A DNA stretch of 64,000 nt, from the NCBI RefSeq assembly GCF_000246855.1, contig NC_016609.1:1612001-1676000 (forward strand), read 5' to 3'. A program made the translations under genes and the position numbers. Source of the DNA: Niastella koreensis GR20-10. Lineage in GTDB: Bacteria > Bacteroidota > Bacteroidia > Chitinophagales > Chitinophagaceae. This document shows positions 9,643 to 19,795 of this stretch, piece after piece. Numbering within the stretch: position 1 is the first letter of the stretch; every line of letters starts with the position of its first letter. Under the pieces are notes generated by a model. It searched no databases. It had not been told where the DNA came from and saw nothing but the letters and a program-made list of their open reading frames with translations.

Positions 9643-12600
9643 ATGAGAAAAGCAAAACTGCTTATGGGCATTGCCATGCTCATAAGTCATTTCCTCTTTG
9701 CAAGGCAAGCTGGTATTACTGGTAAGATCACCGATTCAAAAGACGGAACTCCCATTGCAAATGCGACGGTAAAGGTAAAAGGCGGTGGCGCTACAGTCAC
9801 CGACCCCGATGGGATGTTTACCTTGCCTCATGTGGCTGCCGGCGCCACGCTGGAAGTTTCTTCCATTGGTTATTTAACCAAAATGGTGAAAATTGTTGCC
9901 GGCAAAACCATCTCCATCCAGTTGAATTATGATCCTAAATCGTTAAGTGAAGTAGTAGTTACCGGTGTAGGTGTTGCCACCAGTAAAAAGAAGATAGGTA
10001 TCTCGGTTGAAGCGATTACCGCAGACAAACTACCGGGTGTGCCGTCCGGCTCCATCGATCAGGCGCTGGTGGGTAAAATAGCCGGTGCACAAATCAGCAG
10101 TGTAGACGGAACGCCTGGTGCACGCACGAATATTCTTTTGCGTGGTATCAACTCACTGCAGGCCGGTACCCGTCCCATGATCCTGATCGATGGTATTGAA
10201 GTAAGAGCCACCGACCTGAGCGCCCTTGACCTGAGTAATGTAGAACGGGTGGAAGTTGTGGAAGGCGCTGCTTCCGCAACTATTTACGGTGCGCAGGGGG
10301 CCAATGGCGCTATACAGATCTTTACCAAAAAGGGAAAAGCCGGTAAGATCAGTATTGATGTATCGAGCAGCTACGGTATCGGCACTTACCTCAATACCGG
10401 AAATCTGCATAAGCCCTCCACCCATGGTTTTAAAACCGATGCCAATAACAATGTGGTAGATAATAACGGGGTTATCATCCAGGTTAAACCAGACGGCACC
10501 TATACGGCAGGCGTGAATATCGATGGCATTACACAGGGCGGCATTGTATGGAACAGCACCTCACCCAACACAGACGGCAGCAAACCTTATGGCCAGAACC
10601 TGAAGTATTATGATCACTTCAAACAATTGTTCCGTTCTGCCGCCACCATCAATAACAGTATCAGCGTATCTGGAGGCGCCAATAAAACTGATTTTGCCTT
10701 AACTGCTTCCCGTTCCTATCAGGAAAGCGCTATAAGGAAGAATGGGGCGCTCAACCGGTACAATTTTACTTCCAACGTGGGCACCGAGCTTTTTAAAGGG
10801 TTCAAATTGCGCTCCATTACGCAGCTGATCTACCAAAAGAACAATTTCAATCCCTATTATGCAGGTGGTAGTGATGCTATATACCAGATGTTGAACAGTT
10901 CGCCTTTCTTTGATCTCAACTGGAAGGATGCCAACGGCGACTATGCCTACCGGCTCAATGCAACGCCCGTAAGTATCAACGGCGCCAACCCCAATTACTA
11001 CTTCGAGTATGCACAGGGCACCGATGAAACTGTAGACATCATCCAGAATATCCAGGCGGCTTACCATGTCAATCGCTTTTTGGACCTGGAAGCCAAATAT
11101 GGTATCAACTATGAAAAAGAAGACATCGCAAATATTTATAAAAACCAGTCGCAGAATATCAATGCGCTTAGCAGAAGCGCTTTTATCGGCGGCTTCAGCT
11201 CCAATGCCGGCGGGCTTTCCAATACTACCAACACTACTACCTTCCAAAATGCATTGACGTCGGCCACCTTCCATTTAGATCTTGATAAAGAGCTTCACAT
11301 AAAGTTGCCGATTACGTCTACTACTTATGCCGCCTATGACTATCGCAAAAATGTTTATAAACAATATACCACTACAGGCGATGCGCTGCAGTTATACCCG
11401 ATCTACAATATGCGGCAGACCAATACGCAGCAGGTGACTGTAGATACAAAAAAGCCATTTGTGACATTTGGCTGGCTGGTTGACCAGGCATTTGATTATG
11501 GCAGCATTGCCGGGATAAAAGCCGGGTTAAGAAGTGATTATTCATCAACTTTCGGGCGGGGAGCAACACCTCAGACCTTTTACCACGGCAACGGTTATCT
11601 GCGGGTTTCACAATTTAATTTCTGGGAAGGCCTTTCGGGAATTATTCCCGAGTTCAAGCTTCGTGGCGGTTATGGTGAAGCGGGTATTCAGCCCGGTGCT
11701 TTTGACAGATATGTGGTATTATCAACCAAAAGTATCGGCAGCGCATTGGGGTTTTATACACCCTCTACCCAAAGTAATCCCGACCTGCGCGTAGAGATCT
11801 CGAAGGAGACGGAGATAGGGACCGATGTTACTGTAAATCTGAATAAAGGAGAATGGTTTTCCAGCCTGGGCATAAGCTCTACTTTCTGGAAAAGAAAAAG
11901 CAAAGATGTGATCTATGCAGTAGATGCGCCCCCTTCATCCGGTGGTGGCAGCTATCTTACCAACGCCTTTTCCCTGTCATCTAACGGGTTTCAGTTTTCG
12001 CTAAACCTGAATGTGGCGGCTACCAAAAACCTGACATGGGACTTTACCACTACCTTCGGACATCAAACTTCTAAGATCGATGCCGTATCTACCAACCAGG
12101 ACATTGTATTAACTGCTTCTGCCGGCAATACCAACCTGGTATTAAAAGCTGGTGATAAAATAGGACAGATCTATGGATTGAAAGCTTTCACCAGTGTAGA
12201 GCAAACGCGCAAAGACGGCAGCTCCTATATCAATAAAGCCGATGCAGGTAAATACCAGCTGGTGAATGGCTACCTGGTTGATACGGCTACCCGGGGCATT
12301 ATGTTTACCAACGAAACCTATGCGCTGGGTGATCCTAATCCCAAATTCAACGCTTCATTTATCAACAGTATCCGGTTTAAAGACTTTATCACCCTTGCGT
12401 TCCAGTTCGACTGGATTTACAAGAGTCATTTGTATAACCAGACCAAAGAATGGATGTATCGCGATGGGATACACGGAGATTTTGGGGATAAAGTAACCAT
12501 CAACGGCCAAACGGCTGCCTTCTCCAATTATTACATCAGCGCCTATTCCGATATGTGGGGAAGTATAAACGGTGCACGCAATTCTACCAAGGATTATTTC

Positions 12601-12858
12601 TATGAAGATGCTTCTTTTGTAAGGTTACGGAATGTATCCCTGGCAATAGATGCAGCCCGGTTGGTACATATTAAATACTTCCAGAAACTGCAGTTGGTGT
12701 TGTCGGGCAGAAACCTGTGGACGGTCACCAAATACACGGGCCTGGACCCTGAGATCAACACAAGTACTACCAGCAACTCGTCTTACGAACGGGGAATTGA
12801 TCATAATTCCATGCCTAATATCAAAACCTACCAGATTGGCCTGAACCTTGGTTTTTAA
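9643..12858 (+). CDS. SusC/RagA-type TonB-linked outer-membrane receptor 1
   Basis: 1071-residue outer-membrane importer. It has a signal peptide, an N-terminal carboxypeptidase-D-like regulatory domain (about residues 22-105, GKITDSKDGTPIANATVKVK), the plug domain (about 110-230, with LIDGIEV and TIYGAQGANGAI family motifs), then a 22-strand barrel. The TonB contact region is around LSEVVVTGVGVA. No STN domain is present, so anti-sigma signalling is not indicated. The C-terminus ends on aromatic residues (QIGLNLGF), as usual for barrel insertion. SusD 1 follows 17 bp downstream. The ligand cannot be read directly; the neighbourhood suggests plant cell-wall oligosaccharide. Confidence 0.96.
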   Translation: MRKAKLLMGIAMLISHFLFARQAGITGKITDSKDGTPIANATVKVKGGGATVTDPDGMFTLPHVAAGATLEVSSIGYLTKMVKIVAGKTISIQLNYDPKSLSEVVVTGVGVATSKKKIGISVEAITADKLPGVPSGSIDQALVGKIAGAQISSVDGTPGARTNILLRGINSLQAGTRPMILIDGIEVRATDLSALDLSNVERVEVVEGAASATIYGAQGANGAIQIFTKKGKAGKISIDVSSSYGIGTYLNTGNLHKPSTHGFKTDANNNVVDNNGVIIQVKPDGTYTAGVNIDGITQGGIVWNSTSPNTDGSKPYGQNLKYYDHFKQLFRSAATINNSISVSGGANKTDFALTASRSYQESAIRKNGALNRYNFTSNVGTELFKGFKLRSITQLIYQKNNFNPYYAGGSDAIYQMLNSSPFFDLNWKDANGDYAYRLNATPVSINGANPNYYFEYAQGTDETVDIIQNIQAAYHVNRFLDLEAKYGINYEKEDIANIYKNQSQNINALSRSAFIGGFSSNAGGLSNTTNTTTFQNALTSATFHLDLDKELHIKLPITSTTYAAYDYRKNVYKQYTTTGDALQLYPIYNMRQTNTQQVTVDTKKPFVTFGWLVDQAFDYGSIAGIKAGLRSDYSSTFGRGATPQTFYHGNGYLRVSQFNFWEGLSGIIPEFKLRGGYGEAGIQPGAFDRYVVLSTKSIGSALGFYTPSTQSNPDLRVEISKETEIGTDVTVNLNKGEWFSSLGISSTFWKRKSKDVIYAVDAPPSSGGGSYLTNAFSLSSNGFQFSLNLNVAATKNLTWDFTTTFGHQTSKIDAVSTNQDIVLTASAGNTNLVLKAGDKIGQIYGLKAFTSVEQTRKDGSSYINKADAGKYQLVNGYLVDTATRGIMFTNETYALGDPNPKFNASFINSIRFKDFITLAFQFDWIYKSHLYNQTKEWMYRDGIHGDFGDKVTINGQTAAFSNYYISAYSDMWGSINGARNSTKDYFYEDASFVRLRNVSLAIDAARLVHIKYFQKLQLVLSGRNLWTVTKYTGLDPEINTSTTSNSSYERGIDHNSMPNIKTYQIGLNLGF

Positions 12859-12875
12859 TTAAAAATATTATTCCA

Positions 12876-14513
12876 ATGAAAATAAAGATACTATCCATAT
12901 TGTGTGTGCTGGTAATACTACAGGGAAGTTGCAGAAAAGAAGAACTGAATGTGCAAAATCCCAATTCACCTACACCTGGGAATGCAAAAACAGAAGCCGG
13001 GATTTTGTCATTAGCCCTCGGCGCAGTCTATCAAACCGGTTTTAACGGCATCACGGATACGAAATATTCAGGTTCGTTCCTCGGAAGCAGTTTCTGGTTC
13101 CTGGCGCCTGCTTATCACGACCTGATGGCGGATGTTATTTCAGCCGAAGCTGCCAATAACATCATTAACCAGGTAAGCGTACCTGATTATGTGGTATTTG
13201 ACGATGGCAGCAAGGTTACCAACTCTGCCCCGGCCAAACAGGTGGTGCGGCTCAATAATTCCCGTACGAAGGCCGGGAGTAATATGTTTTATTTTGAATG
13301 GACGTGGATGTATTTTTTAAACAATGCCTGCAACCTGGTGCTTGAAACGGTTGATAAGGTGAGTTTTACCGGTGACGCAGATACCAAAAGAAATGCCTTA
13401 AGGGCATGGGCTTATTTCTGGAAGGGATATGCGTATTCCCGGATTGGCTCTGTTTATTACGCCGGTCTTATAAAAAATGAATCTGCTGTCATCAACGGGC
13501 TTTACAAGTCAAGCGCTGAAATAATAGCAGAGTCCGATGCCAATTACAACAAAGCGCTCGAGGCATTGAACGGCATCAGCACCCTCACTGATTATACCGC
13601 GATGTTAAAAGTGCTGATCCCAACACAATGTCAAACAGGTAAAGGCGGTGTGCTCACGCCGGCCATGTGGATCCATACGATCAACACCATGAAAGCCCGC
13701 AACATTTTAGTGAATAAAAGGATGAAAGACATGACTGCTGCCGATTGGAATAACATACTTACCCTTGTAAATAGCGGCGTTACCAGCAGTGATCTTGTTT
13801 TTACCGGCCGTTCGGCTTCGGCAGGCAGCTTTCTCAGCGCTACTACAGGCAGCGTGGCGGCCATGACAACAGGCGACCCAACCAGTACTACCTATAAGAT
13901 CAGCGAACGCCTGATCCAGGAATATAAAACAGGAGATAAACGGCAGGCAAATAATTTTTCCCAGGTAACCGCCTACCTTAACCAGAAGGGCGGGTTCACT
14001 TTCAGTACGAGATACAGGTTGTTAGATGGCGGCAGCGCGTTAAGCGGTGTACAGATAGTGTCGAGCAGAACAGTAGGAGCGTATGAATTATACCTGGCGG
14101 CCACTTATGAAGAAAACGAACTGATGAAGGCGGAAGCCAATATAAAACTCAATAATATCACTACCGGGCTTGCCAGTGTGGATGCCGTGCGCACCTACCA
14201 GGGTTCAGGACTTTCGGCTGTGTCGGGTGTCATTACAGATCCGGCCCAGGCGTATGAAGAATTGCGCAGGGAAAGAAGGGTGGCGTTGTTATTCCGCAAC
14301 GTTGCCCTGTACGACTACCGCCGGTGGGGATACCTCGATGATGTTTCAGCAGGCGGAGGAAGGACCAATGCAGTGGTGGTAAGCAGTACCGGGGTAGTGA
14401 ACACCAAAGCAACCATCAATTATAATTTTCTCGATTACTGGGATGTGCCGGATGATGAATTGTCGTTAAACCCGCCAATTGCCGGCAGTGCGCCCGTACA
14501 GAATCCTAAATAA
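12876..14513 (+). CDS. SusD/RagB-type surface glycan-binding lipoprotein 1
   Basis: 545 residues with lipoprotein signal MKIKILSILCVLVILQGSC and helical TPR-like SusD fold. Family landmarks include RNALRAWAYFWKGYAYSRIG around residue 170 and the C-terminal LRRERRVALLFRNVALYDYRRWG, where SusD proteins carry their conserved RxxE/RR-Y-D-RRW block. It forms the lid of the SusC 1 transporter on the cell surface. It shows little resemblance to the other four SusD proteins here and lies with an oxidoreductase rather than a lyase, so its ligand may differ from pectin (inference). Confidence 0.95.
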   Translation: MKIKILSILCVLVILQGSCRKEELNVQNPNSPTPGNAKTEAGILSLALGAVYQTGFNGITDTKYSGSFLGSSFWFLAPAYHDLMADVISAEAANNIINQVSVPDYVVFDDGSKVTNSAPAKQVVRLNNSRTKAGSNMFYFEWTWMYFLNNACNLVLETVDKVSFTGDADTKRNALRAWAYFWKGYAYSRIGSVYYAGLIKNESAVINGLYKSSAEIIAESDANYNKALEALNGISTLTDYTAMLKVLIPTQCQTGKGGVLTPAMWIHTINTMKARNILVNKRMKDMTAADWNNILTLVNSGVTSSDLVFTGRSASAGSFLSATTGSVAAMTTGDPTSTTYKISERLIQEYKTGDKRQANNFSQVTAYLNQKGGFTFSTRYRLLDGGSALSGVQIVSSRTVGAYELYLAATYEENELMKAEANIKLNNITTGLASVDAVRTYQGSGLSAVSGVITDPAQAYEELRRERRVALLFRNVALYDYRRWGYLDDVSAGGGRTNAVVVSSTGVVNTKATINYNFLDYWDVPDDELSLNPPIAGSAPVQNPK

Positions 14514-14542
14514 CTGCCTTATCCTTGGATTTTTCTCATGAA

Positions 14543-14566
14543 ATAGCTCCGCGAAAGCGGGGCTAT
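14543..14566 (+). terminator. Hairpin after SusD 1
   Basis: 10-bp stem ATAGCTCCGC / GCGGGGCTAT with one G-T wobble, closed by a GAAA tetraloop. The following sequence is only moderately T-rich, so terminator strength is uncertain. Confidence 0.7.
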
Positions 14567-14656
14567 TGATTTATCAGGAATGATGAACAATTTCACGAAC
14601 GATTTGATTAAATTAGCTTTACTATTATTGTATTCGTAAAAAATCTATCTAACGAT

Positions 14657-15826
14657 ATGCCAAAGCCATACTCCAATCGCCGAAAGTTTTTAAGAGACGC
14701 AGCTACTGTTACAGGAATGGGTTTATTTGCGGGTTTTCCCGGAAACATAATTGCCGCTGACAACTATCATTCAGACATCGATCCCACGCCGGCAAAACAG
14801 TGGGATGAACCACGCATAAAATTCTCAGTAATAGGCATCAACCATGGCCACATTTATGGACAGGTAGGCGCCGTGATCAGGGGTGGGGGACAACTGGTAT
14901 CCCTGTATGCAAAAGAACCCGAGCTGGTGGCGGAATTTACCAAACGATATCCGCAGGTGAAGGTGGCTGCCAGCGAAAAAGAGATCCTGGAAGATAAATC
15001 CGTTCAATTGATCCTGAGTGCTGCTATTCCTGTTGACCGCGCAGGCATTGGCATCCGGGTTATGCAGCACGGGAAAGATTATATGTCAGATAAACCCGGC
15101 ATTACCACCCTGGAACAACTGGAAGAAGTGCGCAAGGTGCAAAAGCAAACCAACCGTATTTATTCCATTATGTACAGCGAGCGGTTCGAGAACAAAGCAA
15201 CGGTTAAGGCGGGTGAGCTGGTGAAAGAAGGCGCTATTGGAAATGTCATTCAAACCGTTGTTATGGCCCCGCACCGCATGGGTGCAAAGGATCGACCCCA
15301 ATGGTTCTTTGATAAAAAATATTTTGGCGGCGTTATTACCGATATCGGTTCTCATCAGTTTGACCAGTTCCTTTATTTCACCAATTCTGACAAGGCAGAC
15401 ATCATCGCCTCCCAGGTTGGCAATGTGGCGCATCCGCAGTATCCCCAGTTTGAAGACTTTGGTGATATTATGTTGCGGGGTAACGGGGGCGCTGGTTATA
15501 TCCGGGTGGACTGGTTTACACCGGACGGGTTAAAAACCTGGGGTGATGGCAGACTGACCATTCTTGGCACCAAAGGGTATATTGAAGTGCGTAAGAACAT
15601 AGACATCGCGGTTCATCCCAATGCCAACCATCTTTATTTAGTGAACGACAAAGACACCCAATACATAGATTGCAATAATGTAGAATTGCCCTACGGCAAA
15701 CTATTGGTTGATGACGTGCTTAACAGAACGGAAACGGCCATGACCCAACACCATTGCTTCCTGGCAACAGAACTGGCCCTGAAAGCCCAGAAAAATGCGC
15801 AGAAGCTCAATTATAATAAGGCGTAA
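14657..15826 (+). CDS. Gfo/Idh/MocA family oxidoreductase, Tat-exported
   Basis: 389 residues. The N-terminus carries a twin-arginine signal (NRRKFLRDAATVTGMGLFAG), so the folded, cofactor-loaded enzyme is probably exported to the periplasm. A Rossmann domain follows (FSVIGINHGHIYG, about residue 57), then SDKPG where the family usually has EKP, and a C-terminal alpha/beta domain (about residues 190-370) with YFGGVITDIGSHQFDQFLYF, a typical GGGxLxDxGxH-like stretch. These NAD(P)-dependent enzymes oxidise or reduce sugars and cyclitols. Position after SusC/SusD 1 suggests processing of its imported ligand. It ends 9 bp before the stop of the convergent permease gene. Confidence 0.9.
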   Translation: MPKPYSNRRKFLRDAATVTGMGLFAGFPGNIIAADNYHSDIDPTPAKQWDEPRIKFSVIGINHGHIYGQVGAVIRGGGQLVSLYAKEPELVAEFTKRYPQVKVAASEKEILEDKSVQLILSAAIPVDRAGIGIRVMQHGKDYMSDKPGITTLEQLEEVRKVQKQTNRIYSIMYSERFENKATVKAGELVKEGAIGNVIQTVVMAPHRMGAKDRPQWFFDKKYFGGVITDIGSHQFDQFLYFTNSDKADIIASQVGNVAHPQYPQFEDFGDIMLRGNGGAGYIRVDWFTPDGLKTWGDGRLTILGTKGYIEVRKNIDIAVHPNANHLYLVNDKDTQYIDCNNVELPYGKLLVDDVLNRTETAMTQHHCFLATELALKAQKNAQKLNYNKA

Positions 15827-15835
15827 GAGCGGAGC

Positions 15836-18247
15836 TTACTCTGCCCGCAAACTCCTGACCGGGCTCGCCAATGCCGCCCTGATAGATTGAAAGCTCACCG
15901 TGATCAATGCGATCAAAAAAGCGATCAATCCGGCGAGCAGGAATATAGTAATGTGTATATGTATCCGGTAGGCAAAATCCTGTAACCATTTATTCATGGC
16001 ATACCAGCCAATGGGGGAGGCAATAAGAATAGCGATGGCTACCAGTTTTACAAAGTCACCAGAAAGCATGTTTATGATTTGGCTGGTGCTGGCGCCGATC
16101 ACTTTGCGAACAGCGATCTCTTTATTCCGTTGTTCAGCGGCATAAGCGCTTAGGCCGAACAGTCCCAGACAGGCAATTACGATCGCCAGTACACTAAATG
16201 AAATGAAGATTTGCTTCATCTGTTGTTCTGTACGATAGGTGGCATCAAAATCATCGTCCATAAATGACCAGGTGAATTGCGCTGTATGGTGGGCAAACTG
16301 ATGCCATTTATTTTCCACCTGCATCATAAGGGCAGGCAGGTTGCTGGTGCTGATCCGTATTGTAACAGCACCGTTGTCATGTTCATTTACCAGCGCCAGC
16401 GGCTTTACATCGTTCCGTAAGGAGCTGTAGTTGAAATCTTTTACCACGCCAACGATATGGTAGGCCTGCAAGCCAAAGCTGTTCCTGTAGATGGTTTTAT
16501 TCAGCGGGTCTGTAAATCCCATTTTTCTTACAAAGGCTTCATTCACTATTACGGCCATTGAATCGGAAGCCAGCTGCTTTGAAAAATTGCGGCCACTTAC
16601 CATTTGCATCCGCATTGTTTTGATATAGTCCTCATCGACCGGCCAAAATTCAGTAAGCACATCCTGTTTTATATCAATGGGTACTTGCGGAAATAATCCT
16701 GTTATATGCCTTTCTTTACCGGTAGGTAGAAAGCGGGAGATGGTTATATCCTGAACACCGGGTAGTTGTTTTAATTCCTGTTTGAAGTTCCCGATGCTGT
16801 TGCCTAACCGGCCGGTATTTTTGATCACCAGCATCTGGCTTCTGTTGTACCCGGTGTCCCTGTTCTGCATATAAGTAAGCTGGTTATATACTACTAGGGT
16901 GCCTATAATAAGAAAGATGGATATTGAAAATTGAAACACCACTAAAAAGTTCCGTAAATAGCTGTTTTTAAAACCGCCGGCTAACCTGCCTTTCAGTACC
17001 AGTATAGGCCTGAAGGCTGATAGATATAAGGCAGGATAGATACCGGCCAGGCAGCCTACTATCCCTGTAACCAGCAACAAAACAGGAAGGGCAGTTAATA
17101 AGATGGCGCCGGTGATGTGAAGCTGCTTGTCGGCAAGCTGGTTGAAGAATGGCAGCATTAACCGAACCATCAACATGGCCAGGAGCGTGGAAATGAGTGC
17201 CATCAAAACCGACTCAGTGAGAAACTGGCCAATTAAGCTTAGCCGGGAAGAACCGATCACTTTGCGCACACCTACTTCTTTTGCCCGGTTGGCAGACCTT
17301 GCCGTTGACAGGTTGATGAAATTGATACAGGCGATCAACAGGATGAAAAAGGCAATCACCGCAAAGATGGTGACGTACCTGATATCGCCGCCCTTCTCCA
17401 ATTCATATTGACTGGTTGAATACAGGTGAATGTTCAAAAGCGGCATTAAAACAACCTCCAGGAAATTATCATTGGCAGTTATAGATGCAGGATAATGCTG
17501 CAATTCAATGCCGCGGATCGCGGCTTCCAGTTTTGGTATATTGGTTCCCGGCTTTAACAGTACGTAATTGTGAATGCCACTGTAGCCCCAACTTGTAACC
17601 TTGCTTTCGGGTAACGAAGAAAACGACAAAAGGAGATCGTACCTGAAATGAGACTGGGTGGGCAGATCTTTAATTACCCCGGTAATTCTATATACGTTAG
17701 AATCGTTGATGGTAAGGGTTTCGCCCACCACGTTCGTACGATTAAAATATTTCCGGGCTGTACTTTCGGTGATCACGGCCGAAAAAGGGTCCGATAAGGA
17801 ATTAGCTTTGTTCCCTTCAATCATTGGTAAGGTAAAAACATCAAACAGTTCCGACTCGGCAAACACGATCTTATTTTCTTCTATCACCTCGTTGTCTTTT
17901 TTTACAAAGAACTTTTTCGGCGAAATAAACAGGCTCGATGCCGGGATGAGGCGGGTGGTCTTTTCAATGTCCGGTAACTCCAGGAGCGCTTCTTTCAGGG
18001 GCTTTTCCGATGTTGCATACAAGGCTTCGTTCCCGTTTAGCCGAACGTGCGAAGTAATGCGGTAGATGCGACTGGCATTTACATTGAATTTATCGTAACT
18101 GAGTTCATCCAGCACGTAGATCACGATCAACAGGCAGGCGGCAATACCGGCCGATAACCCAATGATATTGATAATACTGAAACCTACATTATTCTTAAGC
18201 GACCGTAAAGCAGTTTTAAACCAGGTAGCAAACATAGTGGGCACCAT
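15836..18247 (-). CDS. MacB/FtsX-family ABC transporter permease
   Basis: 803 residues of the large two-module permease type common in Bacteroidota: transmembrane helix 1 near the N-terminus (GFSIINIIGLSAGIAACLLI), a MacB-like periplasmic domain, three helices with the FtsX core (about residues 285-420, RAKEVGVRKVIGSSRLSLIG), a second periplasmic domain, and a second FtsX core near the C-terminus (RNKEIAVRKVIGASTSQII). No ATPase gene is adjacent, so it must borrow one encoded elsewhere. Such permeases usually drive lipoprotein, peptide or antimicrobial extrusion by mechanotransmission. A paralogue fragment survives at 21897-21940. Confidence 0.92.
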   Translation of the reverse strand: MVPTMFATWFKTALRSLKNNVGFSIINIIGLSAGIAACLLIVIYVLDELSYDKFNVNASRIYRITSHVRLNGNEALYATSEKPLKEALLELPDIEKTTRLIPASSLFISPKKFFVKKDNEVIEENKIVFAESELFDVFTLPMIEGNKANSLSDPFSAVITESTARKYFNRTNVVGETLTINDSNVYRITGVIKDLPTQSHFRYDLLLSFSSLPESKVTSWGYSGIHNYVLLKPGTNIPKLEAAIRGIELQHYPASITANDNFLEVVLMPLLNIHLYSTSQYELEKGGDIRYVTIFAVIAFFILLIACINFINLSTARSANRAKEVGVRKVIGSSRLSLIGQFLTESVLMALISTLLAMLMVRLMLPFFNQLADKQLHITGAILLTALPVLLLVTGIVGCLAGIYPALYLSAFRPILVLKGRLAGGFKNSYLRNFLVVFQFSISIFLIIGTLVVYNQLTYMQNRDTGYNRSQMLVIKNTGRLGNSIGNFKQELKQLPGVQDITISRFLPTGKERHITGLFPQVPIDIKQDVLTEFWPVDEDYIKTMRMQMVSGRNFSKQLASDSMAVIVNEAFVRKMGFTDPLNKTIYRNSFGLQAYHIVGVVKDFNYSSLRNDVKPLALVNEHDNGAVTIRISTSNLPALMMQVENKWHQFAHHTAQFTWSFMDDDFDATYRTEQQMKQIFISFSVLAIVIACLGLFGLSAYAAEQRNKEIAVRKVIGASTSQIINMLSGDFVKLVAIAILIASPIGWYAMNKWLQDFAYRIHIHITIFLLAGLIAFLIALITVSFQSIRAALASPVRSLRAE

Positions 18248-18601
18248 TTGTTACTTTTCATTAAACAATATGCCAACTATTAGTCAGGTGGTTATCAAAA
18301 ATTTAAACATATAATTACCGGCCGGGTGTTCGGTTTCGATACGGGCTTGTCCGCATTTATTACAGCGTTTGTAAACAAGCTGATTAGAAATGGCTCTCCT
18401 GTGATCTTTAATCGGTTTTATGGGTCACTTGTTGTCAAAAAACAATTCATTTCCCCTTTTTGGGCAACCCGCCAGGCGTAAATAACGTCTGGTTAACGCG
18501 TATTGTCGAATTTTTAAAAGTAATTGACCAAAATTTAAACCACCTGGTCGTTACACCCAGGTAAGTTTGTTCCTGCAAATTCAAAACACGTTGGATACCA
18601 T
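18248..18601. other. Intergenic region between divergent permease and PL10 genes
   Basis: 354 bp without a plausible gene. It must contain promoters for both divergent genes, but I see no clean -33/-7 pair and no convincing palindromic operator or repeat. Confidence 0.5.
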
Positions 18602-19795
18602 ATGAAATATTCTATCGCATTGTTCGCTGTTTTTTCCCTGTTTGGCGCCGGCCAGGCTGTTAACGGGCAAACAAGCCTGGACCGCATCGATCCCCGGCCG
18701 TTTGGTGACAATTCAGGCCACTGGTATATGGGCAAGGACGATAAACGCATGATCAATCCCATGCCCGGCAAACCGCAGTATCAGCCCAATCAACTGGCTG
18801 AGATCGGCGATAACATCATCCTTTTTCAGAAAGACAATGGAGGCTGGCCGAAGAATTACGACTTCTTTGCTATTTTGACCGATGCCCAGAAAGATTCAGT
18901 AAGCAGAAAGCATAACGAATTAAATACCACATTCGATAATGGAACCACGTATACCCACATCGCCGCGCTTTCGATTATTTATAAGGCCACTCATGTTGAA
19001 AAATACCGCGATGCGGCGATAAAAGGACTGCACTTTTTGTTAAAGGCCCAATATGATAATGGCGGCTGGCCGCAATATTATCCCATCGAGAAGAACAATT
19101 ATAGCAGTGAGATCACTTTTAACGACGGCGCTTTTAATGGCATTATGGTGTTGCTGCGGGATATGATCAATAAAGCACCACAATACGATTACCTGGATGC
19201 GTCAGACCGCTTGAAAGCTGAACAGGCCTATAACAAGGGCATTGACTGTATCATTAAAACGCAGATCAACGACGCGGGTGTTCCTACGGCCTGGTGCCAG
19301 CAATATGATGAGCGTACGCTGCAGCCTGCCTGGGCCCGGAAATTTGAACCGCCAAGTATTAGTAATGGAGAAAGCGCCGACGTGGTCCTTTTCCTTATGA
19401 ATATCGATCATCCCGAACAACGCGTGATCGATGCTGTACAATACGCGGTGAAATGGTTTCAGGACTCGAAGATCTACAATACCCGGGTTGACGTTATTCC
19501 TGCTCCCAGAATGGAAACGCCGTTCCGCACGTCCACTACTGACCGGGTAGTGGTGCGCGATACAACAGCTGCGCCCATCTGGACACGCTATTATGAACTG
19601 AAAACGCACAAGCCGCTGTTCTGTAACCGGGATAGCAAAGTAGTTTATTCACTGGCCGAAGTTGACCGGGAAAGACGTGATGGCTATGCGTGGTATACTT
19701 ATGCCCCACAAAAAGTATTAAACAAGTATCACGACTGGCAAAAGAAATGGTCGCCCGGGAAGGATGTGCTGGCCAAAATCGGGTCAGGTTACTAA
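18602..19795 (+). CDS. pelA: Pectate lyase, polysaccharide lyase family 10
   Basis: 397 residues with signal peptide (MKYSIALFAVFSLFGAGQAVNGQ). It cleaves de-esterified homogalacturonan by Ca-dependent beta-elimination. The PL10 (alpha/alpha)-toroid signature is present as two related elements, KDNGGWPKNYD (about residue 78) and YDNGGWPQYYP (about residue 150), plus ATHVEKYRDAAIKGLHFLL and the C-terminal RRDGYAWYTYAPQKVL stretch. No carbohydrate-binding or sorting domain is attached, so it is probably periplasmic or released. It stands alone with its own promoter and converges on the DUF3179 gene, whose stop codon overlaps its own. Confidence 0.93.
   Translation: MKYSIALFAVFSLFGAGQAVNGQTSLDRIDPRPFGDNSGHWYMGKDDKRMINPMPGKPQYQPNQLAEIGDNIILFQKDNGGWPKNYDFFAILTDAQKDSVSRKHNELNTTFDNGTTYTHIAALSIIYKATHVEKYRDAAIKGLHFLLKAQYDNGGWPQYYPIEKNNYSSEITFNDGAFNGIMVLLRDMINKAPQYDYLDASDRLKAEQAYNKGIDCIIKTQINDAGVPTAWCQQYDERTLQPAWARKFEPPSISNGESADVVLFLMNIDHPEQRVIDAVQYAVKWFQDSKIYNTRVDVIPAPRMETPFRTSTTDRVVVRDTTAAPIWTRYYELKTHKPLFCNRDSKVVYSLAEVDRERRDGYAWYTYAPQKVLNKYHDWQKKWSPGKDVLAKIGSGY

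Noticed and set aside
14603-14630. Promoter TTTG ... TATTATTG before the Gfo/Idh/MocA gene
   Set aside because: The gap is about 16 bp, shorter than the usual 19-21, and the second box is off consensus.
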